NCBI GenBank assembly: GCA_002104945.1
Contig: MCFH01000175.1
Span: 1-21,292, forward strand
DNA length: 21,292 nt
Origin: Piromyces finnis
Lineage: Eukaryota; Neocallimastigomycota; Neocallimastigomycetes; Neocallimastigales; Neocallimastigaceae
Reading direction: 5' to 3'
This document shows positions 1 through 8,164 of the stretch, one piece after another. The translations under genes and the position numbers were made by a program. Under the pieces are notes generated by a model, which was given only the letters and a program-made list of their open reading frames with translations, made no database searches and was not told where the DNA came from. Position 1 is the first letter of the stretch, and each line of letters begins with the position of its first letter.

Positions 1-658
1 AACAAAATCAACCATTTCAATAACTTACTCAATCATATATTCAATCCATTCCTTTTTATAACATTTAATATAAAACACATTTAAAATTATATTAATTTAC
101 CATCATTAATTTAATGTAAAACAGATACTAAGTATTTAACATATAATAGTAAATTTAAATATACATTTTAATAAATATATGGCTTGATTGTATAAAGAAT
201 ATAATCATAACCCCATTAATATAATTTAAATATGAAATTAAATACGAAATATAATGAAAATATTAAACAACATAATTTAATTATCAATATTTAATTTAAT
301 ATATTGATGAATTTTATCCATATCAATCTATACTCTTTTCAAAATTGAAATATTACCATAAAATTATGTTGTATATATTTAACATACTTATAAACTTTTA
401 TTATATTTATTTTATAATATTTAAAATTTATTAATATATAGTACATGAAAAATTTATTTTTTATCTACAATTTACGGCTTGGTTCTAAATACTATATATT
501 TAATACATTAAATATATATAAATAAAATGATGGATTTGTTGAACAATGTAGTAATTAATATAATTTTAATTATTTTAGAATATAGTAATAATTTCCTTTT
601 TAATTAATATATATTAAAAAATTTTTTTTATGTTGCATCTAAATTCTAAATAATATAA

Positions 659-665
<7 letters not shown>
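1..665. other. AT-rich 5' flank without a gene
   Basis: No coding frame of useful length is seen. The stretch is very AT-rich with scattered TA and TTTAAT runs. Two short similar words containing GGCTTG occur at about 181-187 and 476-482, too weak to call a site. It leads into the poly-T tract and TATA box of the gene at 868. Confidence 0.6.
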
Positions 666-715
<50 letters not shown>

Positions 716-728
716 AAGGATATAAAAG
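666..728 (+). promoter_or_regulatory. Poly-T tract plus TATA box of first CBM1 gene
   Basis: A run of 46 T (666-711) is followed after nine bases by TATAAAAG at 721-728, about 140 bases upstream of the ATG. Long poly(dA:dT) tracts are known in fungi to exclude nucleosomes, and the adjacent good TATA match makes this a plausible core promoter. The right copy has 45 T and the same TATA at 18556-18563. Promoter function is inferred. Confidence 0.5.
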
Positions 729-867
729 TAAAAAAATTATTATGTTAATATTTTTTTTTAAAAAAAAAATAAAAATTGAAAGGGTTTAATTATTTTTAAA
801 CTAAAAATAATTAATTTAAAATATATTAAAATATATAAAAATATATAAAATAAACTAAAAAATAAAA

Positions 868-2016
868 ATGAAATTTTGTTATATTCTATTAATTGGTTTA
901 TTTGTAGTTGTATTTTCTAATGCTCAAACAACTACTTATATGAACCCTTCTTATGAATATATATCAAAACAAACAAGCCTCCCTTCAAAAATTCCACTAA
1001 ACCCACCGATAGCTGAAAAAACTATTACAACTACAATGAAAACTGTATTCATTACAACTACCAAGACTGCTTCTGCAACATTATTACCCTTACCTGACGA
1101 TATAAACTATTGTAAAGACAATAATACTTGTGATATTATTTACATTAGGGATAAATATGGTGAATGGAGTATTGAAAATGCAAAATGGTGTTTTTGTGGA
1201 CGTGATACAAGAACTTTTACTAAAGCATTACCAGTATATACCACCACTGCTACTTCAACCAAGACTATCCCAACTTCTACCACCACTGCTACTTCAACCA
1301 AGACTATCCCAACTTCTACCACCACTGCTACTTCAACCAAGACTATCCCAACTTCTACCACCACTGCTACTTCAACCAAGACTATCCCAACTTCTACCAC
1401 CACTGCTACTTCAACCAAGACTATCCCAACTTCTACCACCACTGCTACTTCAACCAAGACTATCCCAACTTCTACCACCACTGCTACTTCAACCAAGACT
1501 ATCCCAACTTCTACCACCACTGCTACTTCAACCAAGACTATCCCAACTTCTACCACCACTGCTACTTCAACCAAGACTATCCCAACTTCTACCACCACTG
1601 CTACTTCAACCAAGACTATCCCAACTTCTACCACCACTGCTACTTCAACCAAGACTATCCCAACTTCTACCACCACTGCTACTTCAACCAAGACTATCCC
1701 AACTTCTACCACCACTGCTACTTCAACCAAGACTATCCCAACTTCTACCACCACTGCTACTTCAACCAAGACTATCCCAACAATATCAACATCAGATTTT
1801 AATTGTTTACCAATTACAATTACTGTCACTAAAAAGGTTACTGTTACTGAAAAAGTTACCGTTACCATAAATTCATCTGAGCCAACAAGTCAATCACAAG
1901 AGAATTGTGTTAAAAAATGGGCGCAATGTGGTGGTATTGGTTATTCTGGTCCAACATGTTGTGAACAAGGTACTACCTGTCATGAATATAACCAATTCTA
2001 CTCTCAATGTATTTAA
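868..2016 (+). CDS. Secreted dockerin-like / repeat-stalk / CBM1 protein
   Basis: The 382-residue product is secreted and probably non-catalytic. Residues 1-20 are a signal peptide ending SNAQ. Residues 81-112 resemble the core of a fungal dockerin: Cys82, Cys88, an aromatic/acidic stretch, KYGEW (Trp100), then ENAKWCFCG (Trp107, Cys108, Cys110). The N-terminal LGYxCC part of a normal dockerin is missing, so this is a short or degenerate module. Residues 125-304 are 13 full copies and one partial copy of TTTATSTKTIPTS, a probable O-glycosylated stalk. Residues 347-382 form a CBM1 with six Cys and the QCGGIGYSGPTCC core, ending YSQCI, the usual cellulose-binding face. Known family behaviour suggests a tether between cellulosome or cell surface and cellulose; that role is inferred. 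The ATG follows an A-rich leader typical here, and stop is TAA. A broken copy lies at 18701-20115. Confidence 0.9.
   Translation: MKFCYILLIGLFVVVFSNAQTTTYMNPSYEYISKQTSLPSKIPLNPPIAEKTITTTMKTVFITTTKTASATLLPLPDDINYCKDNNTCDIIYIRDKYGEWSIENAKWCFCGRDTRTFTKALPVYTTTATSTKTIPTSTTTATSTKTIPTSTTTATSTKTIPTSTTTATSTKTIPTSTTTATSTKTIPTSTTTATSTKTIPTSTTTATSTKTIPTSTTTATSTKTIPTSTTTATSTKTIPTSTTTATSTKTIPTSTTTATSTKTIPTSTTTATSTKTIPTSTTTATSTKTIPTSTTTATSTKTIPTISTSDFNCLPITITVTKKVTVTEKVTVTINSSEPTSQSQENCVKKWAQCGGIGYSGPTCCEQGTTCHEYNQFYSQCI
1240..1779 (+). repeat. 39-bp coding minisatellite, 14 units
   Basis: Thirteen full 39-bp units plus a last one of 33 bp begin at 1240 and repeat every 39 bases up to the one starting at 1747. 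Each encodes TTTATSTKTIPTS. By eye all units are identical, including third codon positions, which points to recent expansion or homogenisation. The unit length is a multiple of three, so copy-number change keeps the frame. The other copy of this gene has about 21 units. Confidence 0.95.
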
Positions 2017-3167
2017 ACTTTAGGTAAAATATAAAAAAATAAAACTAATAAAAATATAATTTAAAGTATAAATAAATACATTAATAATTAATATATATAT
2101 ATATTGATCATGCATGTATTTAAATATATTTTAATAAAATATTAAAAATATCTTTTTAGTAATCATTTTATTGCTAAATTATTTTATAAAACATATTACT
2201 TATTTTATAAGCATAATTTATAAAATTCAATGTAATTAATTAATAAAACTATTATAAATTCTTTATAATATAAAATCCCAATAAAATTTTCAAAAGAAAT
2301 TGAAAGTATTTGACATATCTAACTTCTTAATTTGTAATATTTGTTTTGTTATTTCTATTGTTGTTATTTATTAGTAAAATATTTATATATATATATATAT
2401 ATATTTTTCTTTTTGATATAATTCATTTAAGATTTTAATCATTAGAATTCATTAGAAATGCAATAGAGAAATATGATATTATCTTGTTTTTACATAAAAA
2501 AATTTGTTTTTTTAATACGTTAAAAAATTTTCACTGATAAAATCCTTATTATTATAAATTAATAATTGACAATTATTATTAAATGATTTTTGAATAATAA
2601 TCTTCATTAGATTCAATATAACAAATTTTTTAGGAATTTTGAAATGATCATTTAATAAAAGAATTTTTAAAAAGAAAATGATTTTTGATCGGAAAAAGAA
2701 AGACAATCAATAGTAAAAAGGGTTAAGTAGATAGGCTTCAAAATAACAGATTATTATGAATGAATTTTAAACAAGCATCATAAAAGGTACTTTTATGAAT
2801 TTATTTTAAAATGGTATAAAAATTACAAATTACAAATAGACAACGCCAAAAATATATCGTTTATTAAACAATTATAAAGACTATTAATAGAAAATAAATT
2901 TTATCCAGTAAATACATTATAGGAAATAAATTATAAGATATTTATACAGTTAGATGGAACACACATTTATAATTATAATTTTTAATAATTCATTTTTTTT
3001 GTTTTATATTTTTATAATATATTTTATTTTTTATTTATATTTTATATATTTAGTTTGTTGTTACTATTCTTTTTAACTATTACTATAAATAATATATATT
3101 AATAATATTTTATTTTATTTTTTATTTATTAATTTATTATAGTATCGATTTCTTTTACATTTTAATT
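2017..3167. other. Convergent intergenic region with a possible gene relic
   Basis: This lies between the 3' ends of two convergent genes. AATAAA words occur soon after the CBM1 stop, but such words are common at this base composition. A (TA)n microsatellite sits at 2384-2404 and is about two bases longer in the right copy. From about 2600 to 2980 the plus strand contains less repetitive sequence with short open stretches interrupted by stops (for example 2805-2867). It could be a decayed coding region, but I recognise no family. Confidence 0.4.
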
Positions 3168-3530
3168 TTAATAATTGTTACAAGATGGTTTAAGAGCACA
3201 CCAATCATGGTTATTTGTGTGGTACCATTTACCAAATTCATCTTCATAATTAGATTGACAATGATCGCAACACACATAACCTATTCTAATTATAGACTCT
3301 GGACAATCCTTACTAATTTCGAAGTCTTCTCCACCACAGCCACACCATTCGTTATTTTCAGCTCCCCAGTCACCATCAACATCAGTGTAAATAACATCAC
3401 AAGGTTCTTTACAACATTTATAACCTAAATCTTTAACTCTTTGATAACAATTAGAAATTTTATTATCTCCATAAGAATGGACAGTAGCAATTATGGCAGT
3501 AAAAATAGTAATGGCGAAGAATAATTTCAT
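3168..3530 (-). CDS. Free-standing double-dockerin secreted protein
   Basis: The 120-residue product has a signal peptide (residues 1-19, ending TVHS) followed by almost nothing but two fungal dockerin modules. Module 1 is residues 28-67: [31 protein letters not shown], a good match to the CBM10-type dockerin with both conserved Trp. Module 2 is residues 76-117: [20 protein letters not shown], then [10 protein letters not shown], more divergent. Fungal dockerins bind scaffoldin proteins of the cellulosome, and they usually come in pairs attached to a catalytic domain; here none is attached. The gene is convergent with the CBM1 gene and divergent from the M36 gene at 4294. It could be a plug or competitor for scaffoldin sites, or the remnant of a larger enzyme; neither is proven. 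The domain call is firm and the role is inferred. Confidence 0.9.
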   Translation of the reverse strand: MKLFFAITIFTAIIATVHSYGDNKISNCYQRVKDLGYKCCKEPCDVIYTDVDGDWGAENNEWCGCGGEDFEISKDCPESIIRIGYVCCDHCQSNYEDEFGKWYHTNNHDWCALKPSCNNY

Positions 3531-3592
3531 TTTTTTTTTTTTTATTAAATATAATTATTTAAAATTTTTATTTTTAATTTAAAAAAAAAGAC

Positions 3593-3601
3593 TTATATAT
3601 A
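3593..3601 (-). promoter_or_regulatory. TATA box of first double-dockerin gene
   Basis: Read on the minus strand this is TATATATAA, flanked by GC on one side and G on the other, about 63 bases upstream of the ATG at 3530. A similar word lies about 60 bases upstream of the other double-dockerin gene, so the shared spacing supports both. Confidence 0.4.
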
Positions 3602-3844
3602 GCTTTTTATATTAATAATATTTTTTTAAATAAAAAACAAAAAAAAAATATACAAATAATTATTATAATTAATAATATATAATTACATATGTTACAATTT
3701 ATATACTATATATATTATAGAATATATTTTATATTTGTATAGGCTTTATAATTGTTTATTGTATAATTATTATAATTATATGTATTGTTTATATATTGTA
3801 TTGTATAATTGTATATATTTTAATTAGATATAAAGTCTCTCTTT

Positions 3845-3909
3845 TTTTTTTTTTGTGAAACATAATTTATTGTTTCTTTTTTTTTTGTGAAACATAATTT
3901 ATTGTTTCT
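3845..3909. repeat. 32-bp tandem duplication carrying an inverted repeat
   Basis: A poly-T run plus TGTGAAACATAATTTATTGT and following bases occurs twice, with matching positions 3855 and 3887. Each copy contains GAAAC-N10-GTTTC (about 3857-3876 and 3889-3908). It sits between divergent genes, so it could be a duplicated protein-binding site or just a slipped poly-T segment. Confidence 0.75.
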
Positions 3910-4180
3910 AAGTTTCTAAACGAAATTGAATATTTTCAAAATTGGATACAAATAAATTAATTTATATTTAGAATCATAATATATATATATTTTTTTTAAT
4001 TATACTCAATTAATAATACTTTTTTTGTATATTATAATTTATGATTTTATATATGATTATATATATAAATAATATAAATAATAAATAAAAATGCATTAAA
4101 AATTTTTTATATTAAATTTTAATATATAATATATATTTAATTTTATTATTATATATTGATATTATAATAACAAAAATAGA

Positions 4181-4188
4181 TATAAATA
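4181..4188 (+). promoter_or_regulatory. TATA box candidate of first M36 gene
   Basis: TATAAATA lies about 110 bases upstream of the M36 start codon, in a slightly less repetitive stretch. TATA-like words are frequent at this base composition, so the call is tentative. Confidence 0.3.
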
Positions 4189-4293
4189 AATTAATGTTTG
4201 GCAAAAGTTTTGAAAAAACAAAAAAGATTGCAATTATTATAATTGTAAAATCCATATTCAACAAATTAAAGGGATAAAATAAAAATAAAAACC

Positions 4294-6333
4294 ATGATAA
4301 AATTAAAATTAATATTATTTTATATTACATTTATTTTTGCTTGGGTTAGACCATTTGATCTTGAATCATTTTTATCTATACCTGAAGGAATAAACGAAGT
4401 ATTTGAAAATAATCATATTTCTAATTCCGAAAATACCGGCGAAATAAGGGATATTTCTAATGATGATGTTTCTTATTCTAGTTTTACGGAAAACATTAAT
4501 AAAAAATTAAAACGAGATTTGCATGAAGAACTAGATTATATTAAAATTTCAGAAGAATATCTTAAAAGTGTAACGTCTGTTGATTTTAAAATAATTAAAT
4601 GTAATGTGTTAAAAGATAATAATCTAGTTTCAATCCATTTTTACCAGGTTATTAAAGATATTACTGTAATAAATACTTATGCCGTGGTGAATGTTAATTA
4701 TTATAATGGATCAATTATTAGTAGTAGATATTCTTTCTTCAATGAAACTACTAGTATTGATTCAGTTCAAGATATGAAAGAAATGCTATGCGATATAGTA
4801 AATTCATTTATAAAGTATTTGGGATATGAAAATAATAAAGGCAATCAAATGTTTATTGATTTCAATGAAGATGATAACGTATATGAAGTTTTTAATGACA
4901 ACTTTATGGAAGTTAATATTAAACTCAAATTATGCTATATTGTTAATGAAGGGAAAGCAAATATTATTGTTGTCCTTTCATTAAAAGAAAATGATAATTT
5001 TAAAAAATATATTTATATTAAGTCATCTAATGAATTTTATGAATTAAATGATAATAATGGAATTACAATGAACGTCGTCCCTTTAACCAATAATAACATT
5101 CTTGAGGGTACAAAAATAATATATAATCCAGAATCTTTGGATTATTCTCCTCAAGGATGGAATAGGGAAAATAAGATTTATTATGAAGTAACAATAGGAA
5201 ATAATGTGCGTGTTATACGCATTCCAGCAGTAGGGATTTCAACCTCTTCATCTATGAACAGTCAAGGCTTATTTAATCATTATTATGACTACAAAAGGGG
5301 AATTAATGATTCTAATAATACAGATTTTATTTTGGATAATATATTTTATGTAATGAATATGGCCCACGACATGTTCGCTTTTGCCGGATTTGACGAAAAA
5401 GAAAAGAACATGCAGACCTATTATTTCAATTATAATAATCAAGAGAGAAATTATTATTCCAAGGGAGGTAACCTTCACGTTACCTTAAACCATAATAAAA
5501 AATTTGAAAATGGTTCTAATAATATATGCGAATCTACTTACGACACAAACTTCAAGGAATCTAAAATTACTCTAGGAACCTTTTTTGTTAACGGAGAAGT
5601 TAGAAGTTCTGGGTTAGATAATGGTGTATTAATTCATGAATATACACATTTAGTTTTTGAGCATTTAGTTAAAAATGATGAAGGTTTCAATTGTTCATTT
5701 AATAGAGAATCAGAATGCTTAAATGAAGGCACAGCCGATTTTTTTGCTGAAGCTTTTCATTATAAAAAAACTAATAATAAGAATGATGAATATGTTATAG
5801 GTAAGTACCTTAATATCACAAGATATGCTGTTATATCATCCGATAAGAATGTTAGCCCTTTACATTATGGTGATTTTAACTATAGAAATGGAAATAGCAA
5901 GTACAAATATTTAGGAGGCGCTATTTGGCATTCTATGCTTCATGATGCTCTTTATAATCTCTGCGAAAAATATAACTGCGAAGAAATCACAAGTGATAAG
6001 ATTAGAAGATATGAAAATGATGAAGAACCACCCATGAACTATTTATTTATGAAATACATAATTGAAGCCTTAAAATTAACTGGATGCCAACCAACATTCC
6101 TACAATTAAGAAATGAAATACTTAACCTATCTCTTAGTGACAAAAATATCAAAAATAATAAAGATGTCTACTGTCGTATCTATGCCGGATTTGCCAATAG
6201 ATATTTTGGGGTCGATGCTGAAAAAATAAGGATAAGTTCTAATGATAGAGCTGTTTTAGCTGCGGGAAACGTCAGCAGTAAACTACCTTCTCTTTGTGGT
6301 AATGATTATGATTATTTAATTGAAAATATTTAA
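4294..6333 (+). CDS. Secreted M36 (fungalysin-type) zinc metalloprotease
   Basis: The 679-residue product has a hydrophobic signal segment (residues about 1-18). A pro-region follows: an FTP-type inhibitory propeptide at about 90-150 (HFYQVIKDITVINTYAVVNV, then NGS and SSRYSFF) and a further pro-segment to about 255. The mature protease starts near 260, with SPQGWN at 285-290 and the family block NMAHDMFAFAGF at 355-366. The zinc site is HEYTH at 448-452, with catalytic Glu449 and ligands His448 and His452, plus Glu478 in LNEGTADFF as third ligand, 26 residues after His452 as expected for gluzincins. The usual EGWSDF block here reads EGTADF, keeping Glu, Gly and Asp but losing Trp. The length is close to known fungalysins. 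No dockerin or CBM is attached. It is probably an extracellular endopeptidase made as a zymogen. The paralogue at 10162 shares blocks and the C-terminal DYxYLI tail. Confidence 0.93.
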   Translation: MIKLKLILFYITFIFAWVRPFDLESFLSIPEGINEVFENNHISNSENTGEIRDISNDDVSYSSFTENINKKLKRDLHEELDYIKISEEYLKSVTSVDFKIIKCNVLKDNNLVSIHFYQVIKDITVINTYAVVNVNYYNGSIISSRYSFFNETTSIDSVQDMKEMLCDIVNSFIKYLGYENNKGNQMFIDFNEDDNVYEVFNDNFMEVNIKLKLCYIVNEGKANIIVVLSLKENDNFKKYIYIKSSNEFYELNDNNGITMNVVPLTNNNILEGTKIIYNPESLDYSPQGWNRENKIYYEVTIGNNVRVIRIPAVGISTSSSMNSQGLFNHYYDYKRGINDSNNTDFILDNIFYVMNMAHDMFAFAGFDEKEKNMQTYYFNYNNQERNYYSKGGNLHVTLNHNKKFENGSNNICESTYDTNFKESKITLGTFFVNGEVRSSGLDNGVLIHEYTHLVFEHLVKNDEGFNCSFNRESECLNEGTADFFAEAFHYKKTNNKNDEYVIGKYLNITRYAVISSDKNVSPLHYGDFNYRNGNSKYKYLGGAIWHSMLHDALYNLCEKYNCEEITSDKIRRYENDEEPPMNYLFMKYIIEALKLTGCQPTFLQLRNEILNLSLSDKNIKNNKDVYCRIYAGFANRYFGVDAEKIRISSNDRAVLAAGNVSSKLPSLCGNDYDYLIENI

Positions 6334-6823
6334 ATACTTTATAAATATCTTTTGTTTAAAACAAAGTGATGTGATACAGTAAATAAAAGAAAAAAAGAAA
6401 TAAATAAAATAAATAGTAGAATTAGAAGAAAAAAAAAGAAATAAATAAAATAAATAGTAGAATTAGAAGAAAAAAAAGAAATAAATAAAATAAATAAAGG
6501 ATTACGATTTAAAAATATAAATATTATTAAAGTAAATTTATTTACATGATTTTAAAAGATTTTTTTCACTTTTTTATTTATAATTTTATTAATATTTTAT
6601 TTTGAATGTATTAGCATTTATATTTATATTTCTTTTCATGATACATTTTTAATAAGGATAATTATTATTTTTTATTTTATTTTATTTTAAGTTATCATGT
6701 TTAATATCTTAATTGATAAATACTTTTTTTTGTTTATTTCATAAAATGTTAATATAAAAAGTATAAAAGAAATTATTATTATTTTTTTTGTTTGTAAATA
6801 CATATTTAATCATTAAAGCCATT
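6334..6823. other. Convergent intergenic region between M36 and dockerin genes
   Basis: This 490-bp stretch separates two gene 3' ends. It contains a purine-rich tandem repeat at 6397-6496 and otherwise T-rich low-complexity DNA. No coding frame is seen on either strand. Confidence 0.55.
6397..6496. repeat. About 40-bp purine-rich tandem repeat, 2.5 copies
   Basis: The units begin GAAATAAATAAAATAAATAG, followed by TAGAATTAGAAG and an A run, and start at about 6397, 6438 and 6478 (the last incomplete). It lies directly 3' of the M36 gene, possibly within its 3' UTR. Confidence 0.85.
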
Positions 6824-7195
6824 TTAGCTTTCTATTTTTTTTGGGCAAAATCTTTCATACTTTACACCGCATCTTCTGCCATCTTCCCAAGCCCATTTAA
6901 TACCATCTTCTTTTTCTATTTCAGAATCGTAATGACATGTTCGGCAGCAGTTATAGCCTTTATAAAAAACTTCTGGTGGGCATTTTTGACTAGAACGGAA
7001 ATCGCCTCCACAACCACACCACTCATTATTTTGAAATGCCCAATCACCATCATCATCAGTATAAATAACAGTACATGGTAGACTACAACATAAATAACCG
7101 AGTCTTATAACGTCACCAGAGCAACGTGATATTTCAACACAAACACAGAAATTTATTATAGAAATTATAAATAAAATTAAATTTATTAATTTCAT
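6824..7195 (-). CDS. Second free-standing double-dockerin secreted protein
   Basis: The 123-residue product has a signal peptide (about residues 1-20, ending FCVCV) and two dockerin modules. Module 1 is residues 25-64: [31 protein letters not shown], a strong fungal dockerin. Module 2 is residues 72-117: [20 protein letters not shown], then [19 protein letters not shown]. It is divergent, has an acidic insertion before its first Trp, and lacks the second conserved Trp (RRCG in place of the usual WCG). The gene is a paralogue of the double dockerin at 3168, with the same modular plan and similar length. It is convergent with the M36 gene and divergent from the CBM1 gene at 8165. No catalytic domain is attached. 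Scaffoldin binding is the known dockerin role; what a dockerin-only protein does there is inference. Confidence 0.9.
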   Translation of the reverse strand: MKLINLILFIISIINFCVCVEISRCSGDVIRLGYLCCSLPCTVIYTDDDGDWAFQNNEWCGCGGDFRSSQKCPPEVFYKGYNCCRTCHYDSEIEKEDGIKWAWEDGRRCGVKYERFCPKKIES

Positions 7196-7253
7196 TTTTT
7201 TTTCCTATTTTTACTTTTTACTAATAGTGAATTAATATTCAATGCAAACGAAG

Positions 7254-7262
7254 ATATATATT
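7254..7262 (-). promoter_or_regulatory. TATA box of second double-dockerin gene
   Basis: On the minus strand an AATATATAT word lies about 60 bases upstream of the ATG at 7195, nearly the same spacing as in the first dockerin gene. The common arrangement supports a shared promoter layout, though AT-rich chance matches are easy here. Confidence 0.35.
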
Positions 7263-7276
7263 TTTCAATTTATGTA

Positions 7277-7328
7277 TACATACATACATACATACATACA
7301 TATGTATTTTATTTTATTTTATTTTATT
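7277..7328. repeat. Adjacent CATA and TTTTA microsatellites
   Basis: About six CATA units (7277-7302) are followed by about four to five TTTTA units (7306-7328) and a T run. This is simple-sequence DNA with no coding content. Confidence 0.85.
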
Positions 7329-8164
7329 TTTTTTTTTTGAATTTTAAAAAAGTATTTTTATAGAACAATTTATATAAATTTTTAAAACTTTTTTTTTTGT
7401 ATTTTATGAACATACAACAATCCATTTATTAATTTATTATTATTTCTGTATATATAATATATATAATATATATAAAGTTTAATTTATTATATAATCTATA
7501 ATAATATATGGAAATAATGGAAATAATATATTAAATATATCAAAATATCAAAAAAATAGATAAACATAAACAGAAAAAATAAACAAAATTGTTTTATATA
7601 TGAGGATCATGGAAAATAAATTTAATAAAACTTTAATTTCTTTTTTTTTTTTTTTTAATTTATTTTGTACATAATTTACCCCTTTATGTTTTTTGTATAT
7701 GCTACACAACTAGTTATTAATTTTTTTTTTCTTTTTTTAAAATAATATATTTATATATACACTTAATATATAGCAATAAATAATAGTAAAATAATAAATT
7801 ATAATATAAATATATATATTAAGTTAGATTTTTCTTTTTTTCCTTTTAAAATAAAAAAAAATATATTAAATAGAAAATAGAAAAAATGTATAAATATTTA
7901 TTACAATAATAATTTTAAATAAATAAATAAATATAGATATTAATTTGTAATAAAGTATCTATTATTAAAAAAAAAAAAAAAAGTTTTTTGTAATAATTAT
8001 AATTTAATAACCAAAGAGAAATAATAAAAAGGTCTATTTATATTAATATTTTTTAAGTTGATGTTTTAAAATAATAAAGTAAAAGTTTTTAATCATAAAA
8101 ATAAAAAAATAAACATAAAATTAAAAGTTAAATTAATAAACAAAAACATAATTTCTTATTAAAA

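Larger units (their letters stand above)
1..3198 (+). repeat. Long terminal direct repeat, left copy
   Basis: This segment recurs in the same orientation at 17833-21292. It holds the promoter, whole gene and 3' flank of the first CBM1 protein plus the last codons of the convergent dockerin gene. Both copies run to a window edge, so the true ends of the repeat are not visible. In this left copy the CBM1 reading frame is intact, so it is the better version of the sequence. Read by eye, the copies differ by small indels such as extra or missing bases near 208, 557, 1137, 2435 and 2640, and by the number of 39-bp units in the gene. Confidence 0.95.
3531..4293. other. Divergent promoter region, dockerin gene / M36 gene
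   Basis: This 763-bp region is shared by two divergently transcribed genes. It holds a TATA candidate for each, a 32-bp direct duplication at 3845-3909, and otherwise AT-rich low-complexity DNA. No coding frame is seen. Confidence 0.55.
7196..8164. other. Divergent promoter region, dockerin gene / CBM1 gene
   Basis: This 969-bp region holds microsatellites near the dockerin side: (CATA)n at about 7277-7302 and (TTTTA)n at about 7306-7328. Further AT-rich DNA with several homopolymer runs follows. A weak TATA-like word (TATTTATA, about 8035-8042) is 125 bases upstream of the CBM1 start. No gene is seen. Confidence 0.5.

Noticed and set aside
1240-1779. CRISPR-like regular array
   Set aside because: The units are contiguous without unique spacers, lie in frame inside a protein gene, and the organism is a fungus.
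1130-1870. Long alternative forward and reverse frames across the 39-bp array
   Set aside because: They are by-products of a stop-free repeat whose unit is a multiple of three. They lack signal peptides or domains, and the frame encoding the dockerin-like motif and CBM1 is clearly the real one.
2512-2706. Reverse-strand 64-codon frame
   Set aside because: It is composed almost only of Phe, Leu, Ile, Lys and Asn as expected from AT-rich DNA, has no domain, and the copied region at about 20600-20800 breaks it by indels.
1-3198. Terminal repeats of a retrotransposon or DNA transposon
   Set aside because: The repeated segment is a host-type secreted-protein gene with its promoter, there is no transposase, integrase or reverse transcriptase between the copies, and no target-site duplication can be seen because both copies reach a window edge.
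3207-3428. Forward frame overlapping the first double-dockerin gene
   Set aside because: It is antisense to a strongly supported dockerin gene and has no features of its own.
5269-5478. Reverse frame inside the first M36 gene
   Set aside because: Hydrophobic shadow of AAT/GAT-rich coding sequence; the M36 frame carries the catalytic motifs.
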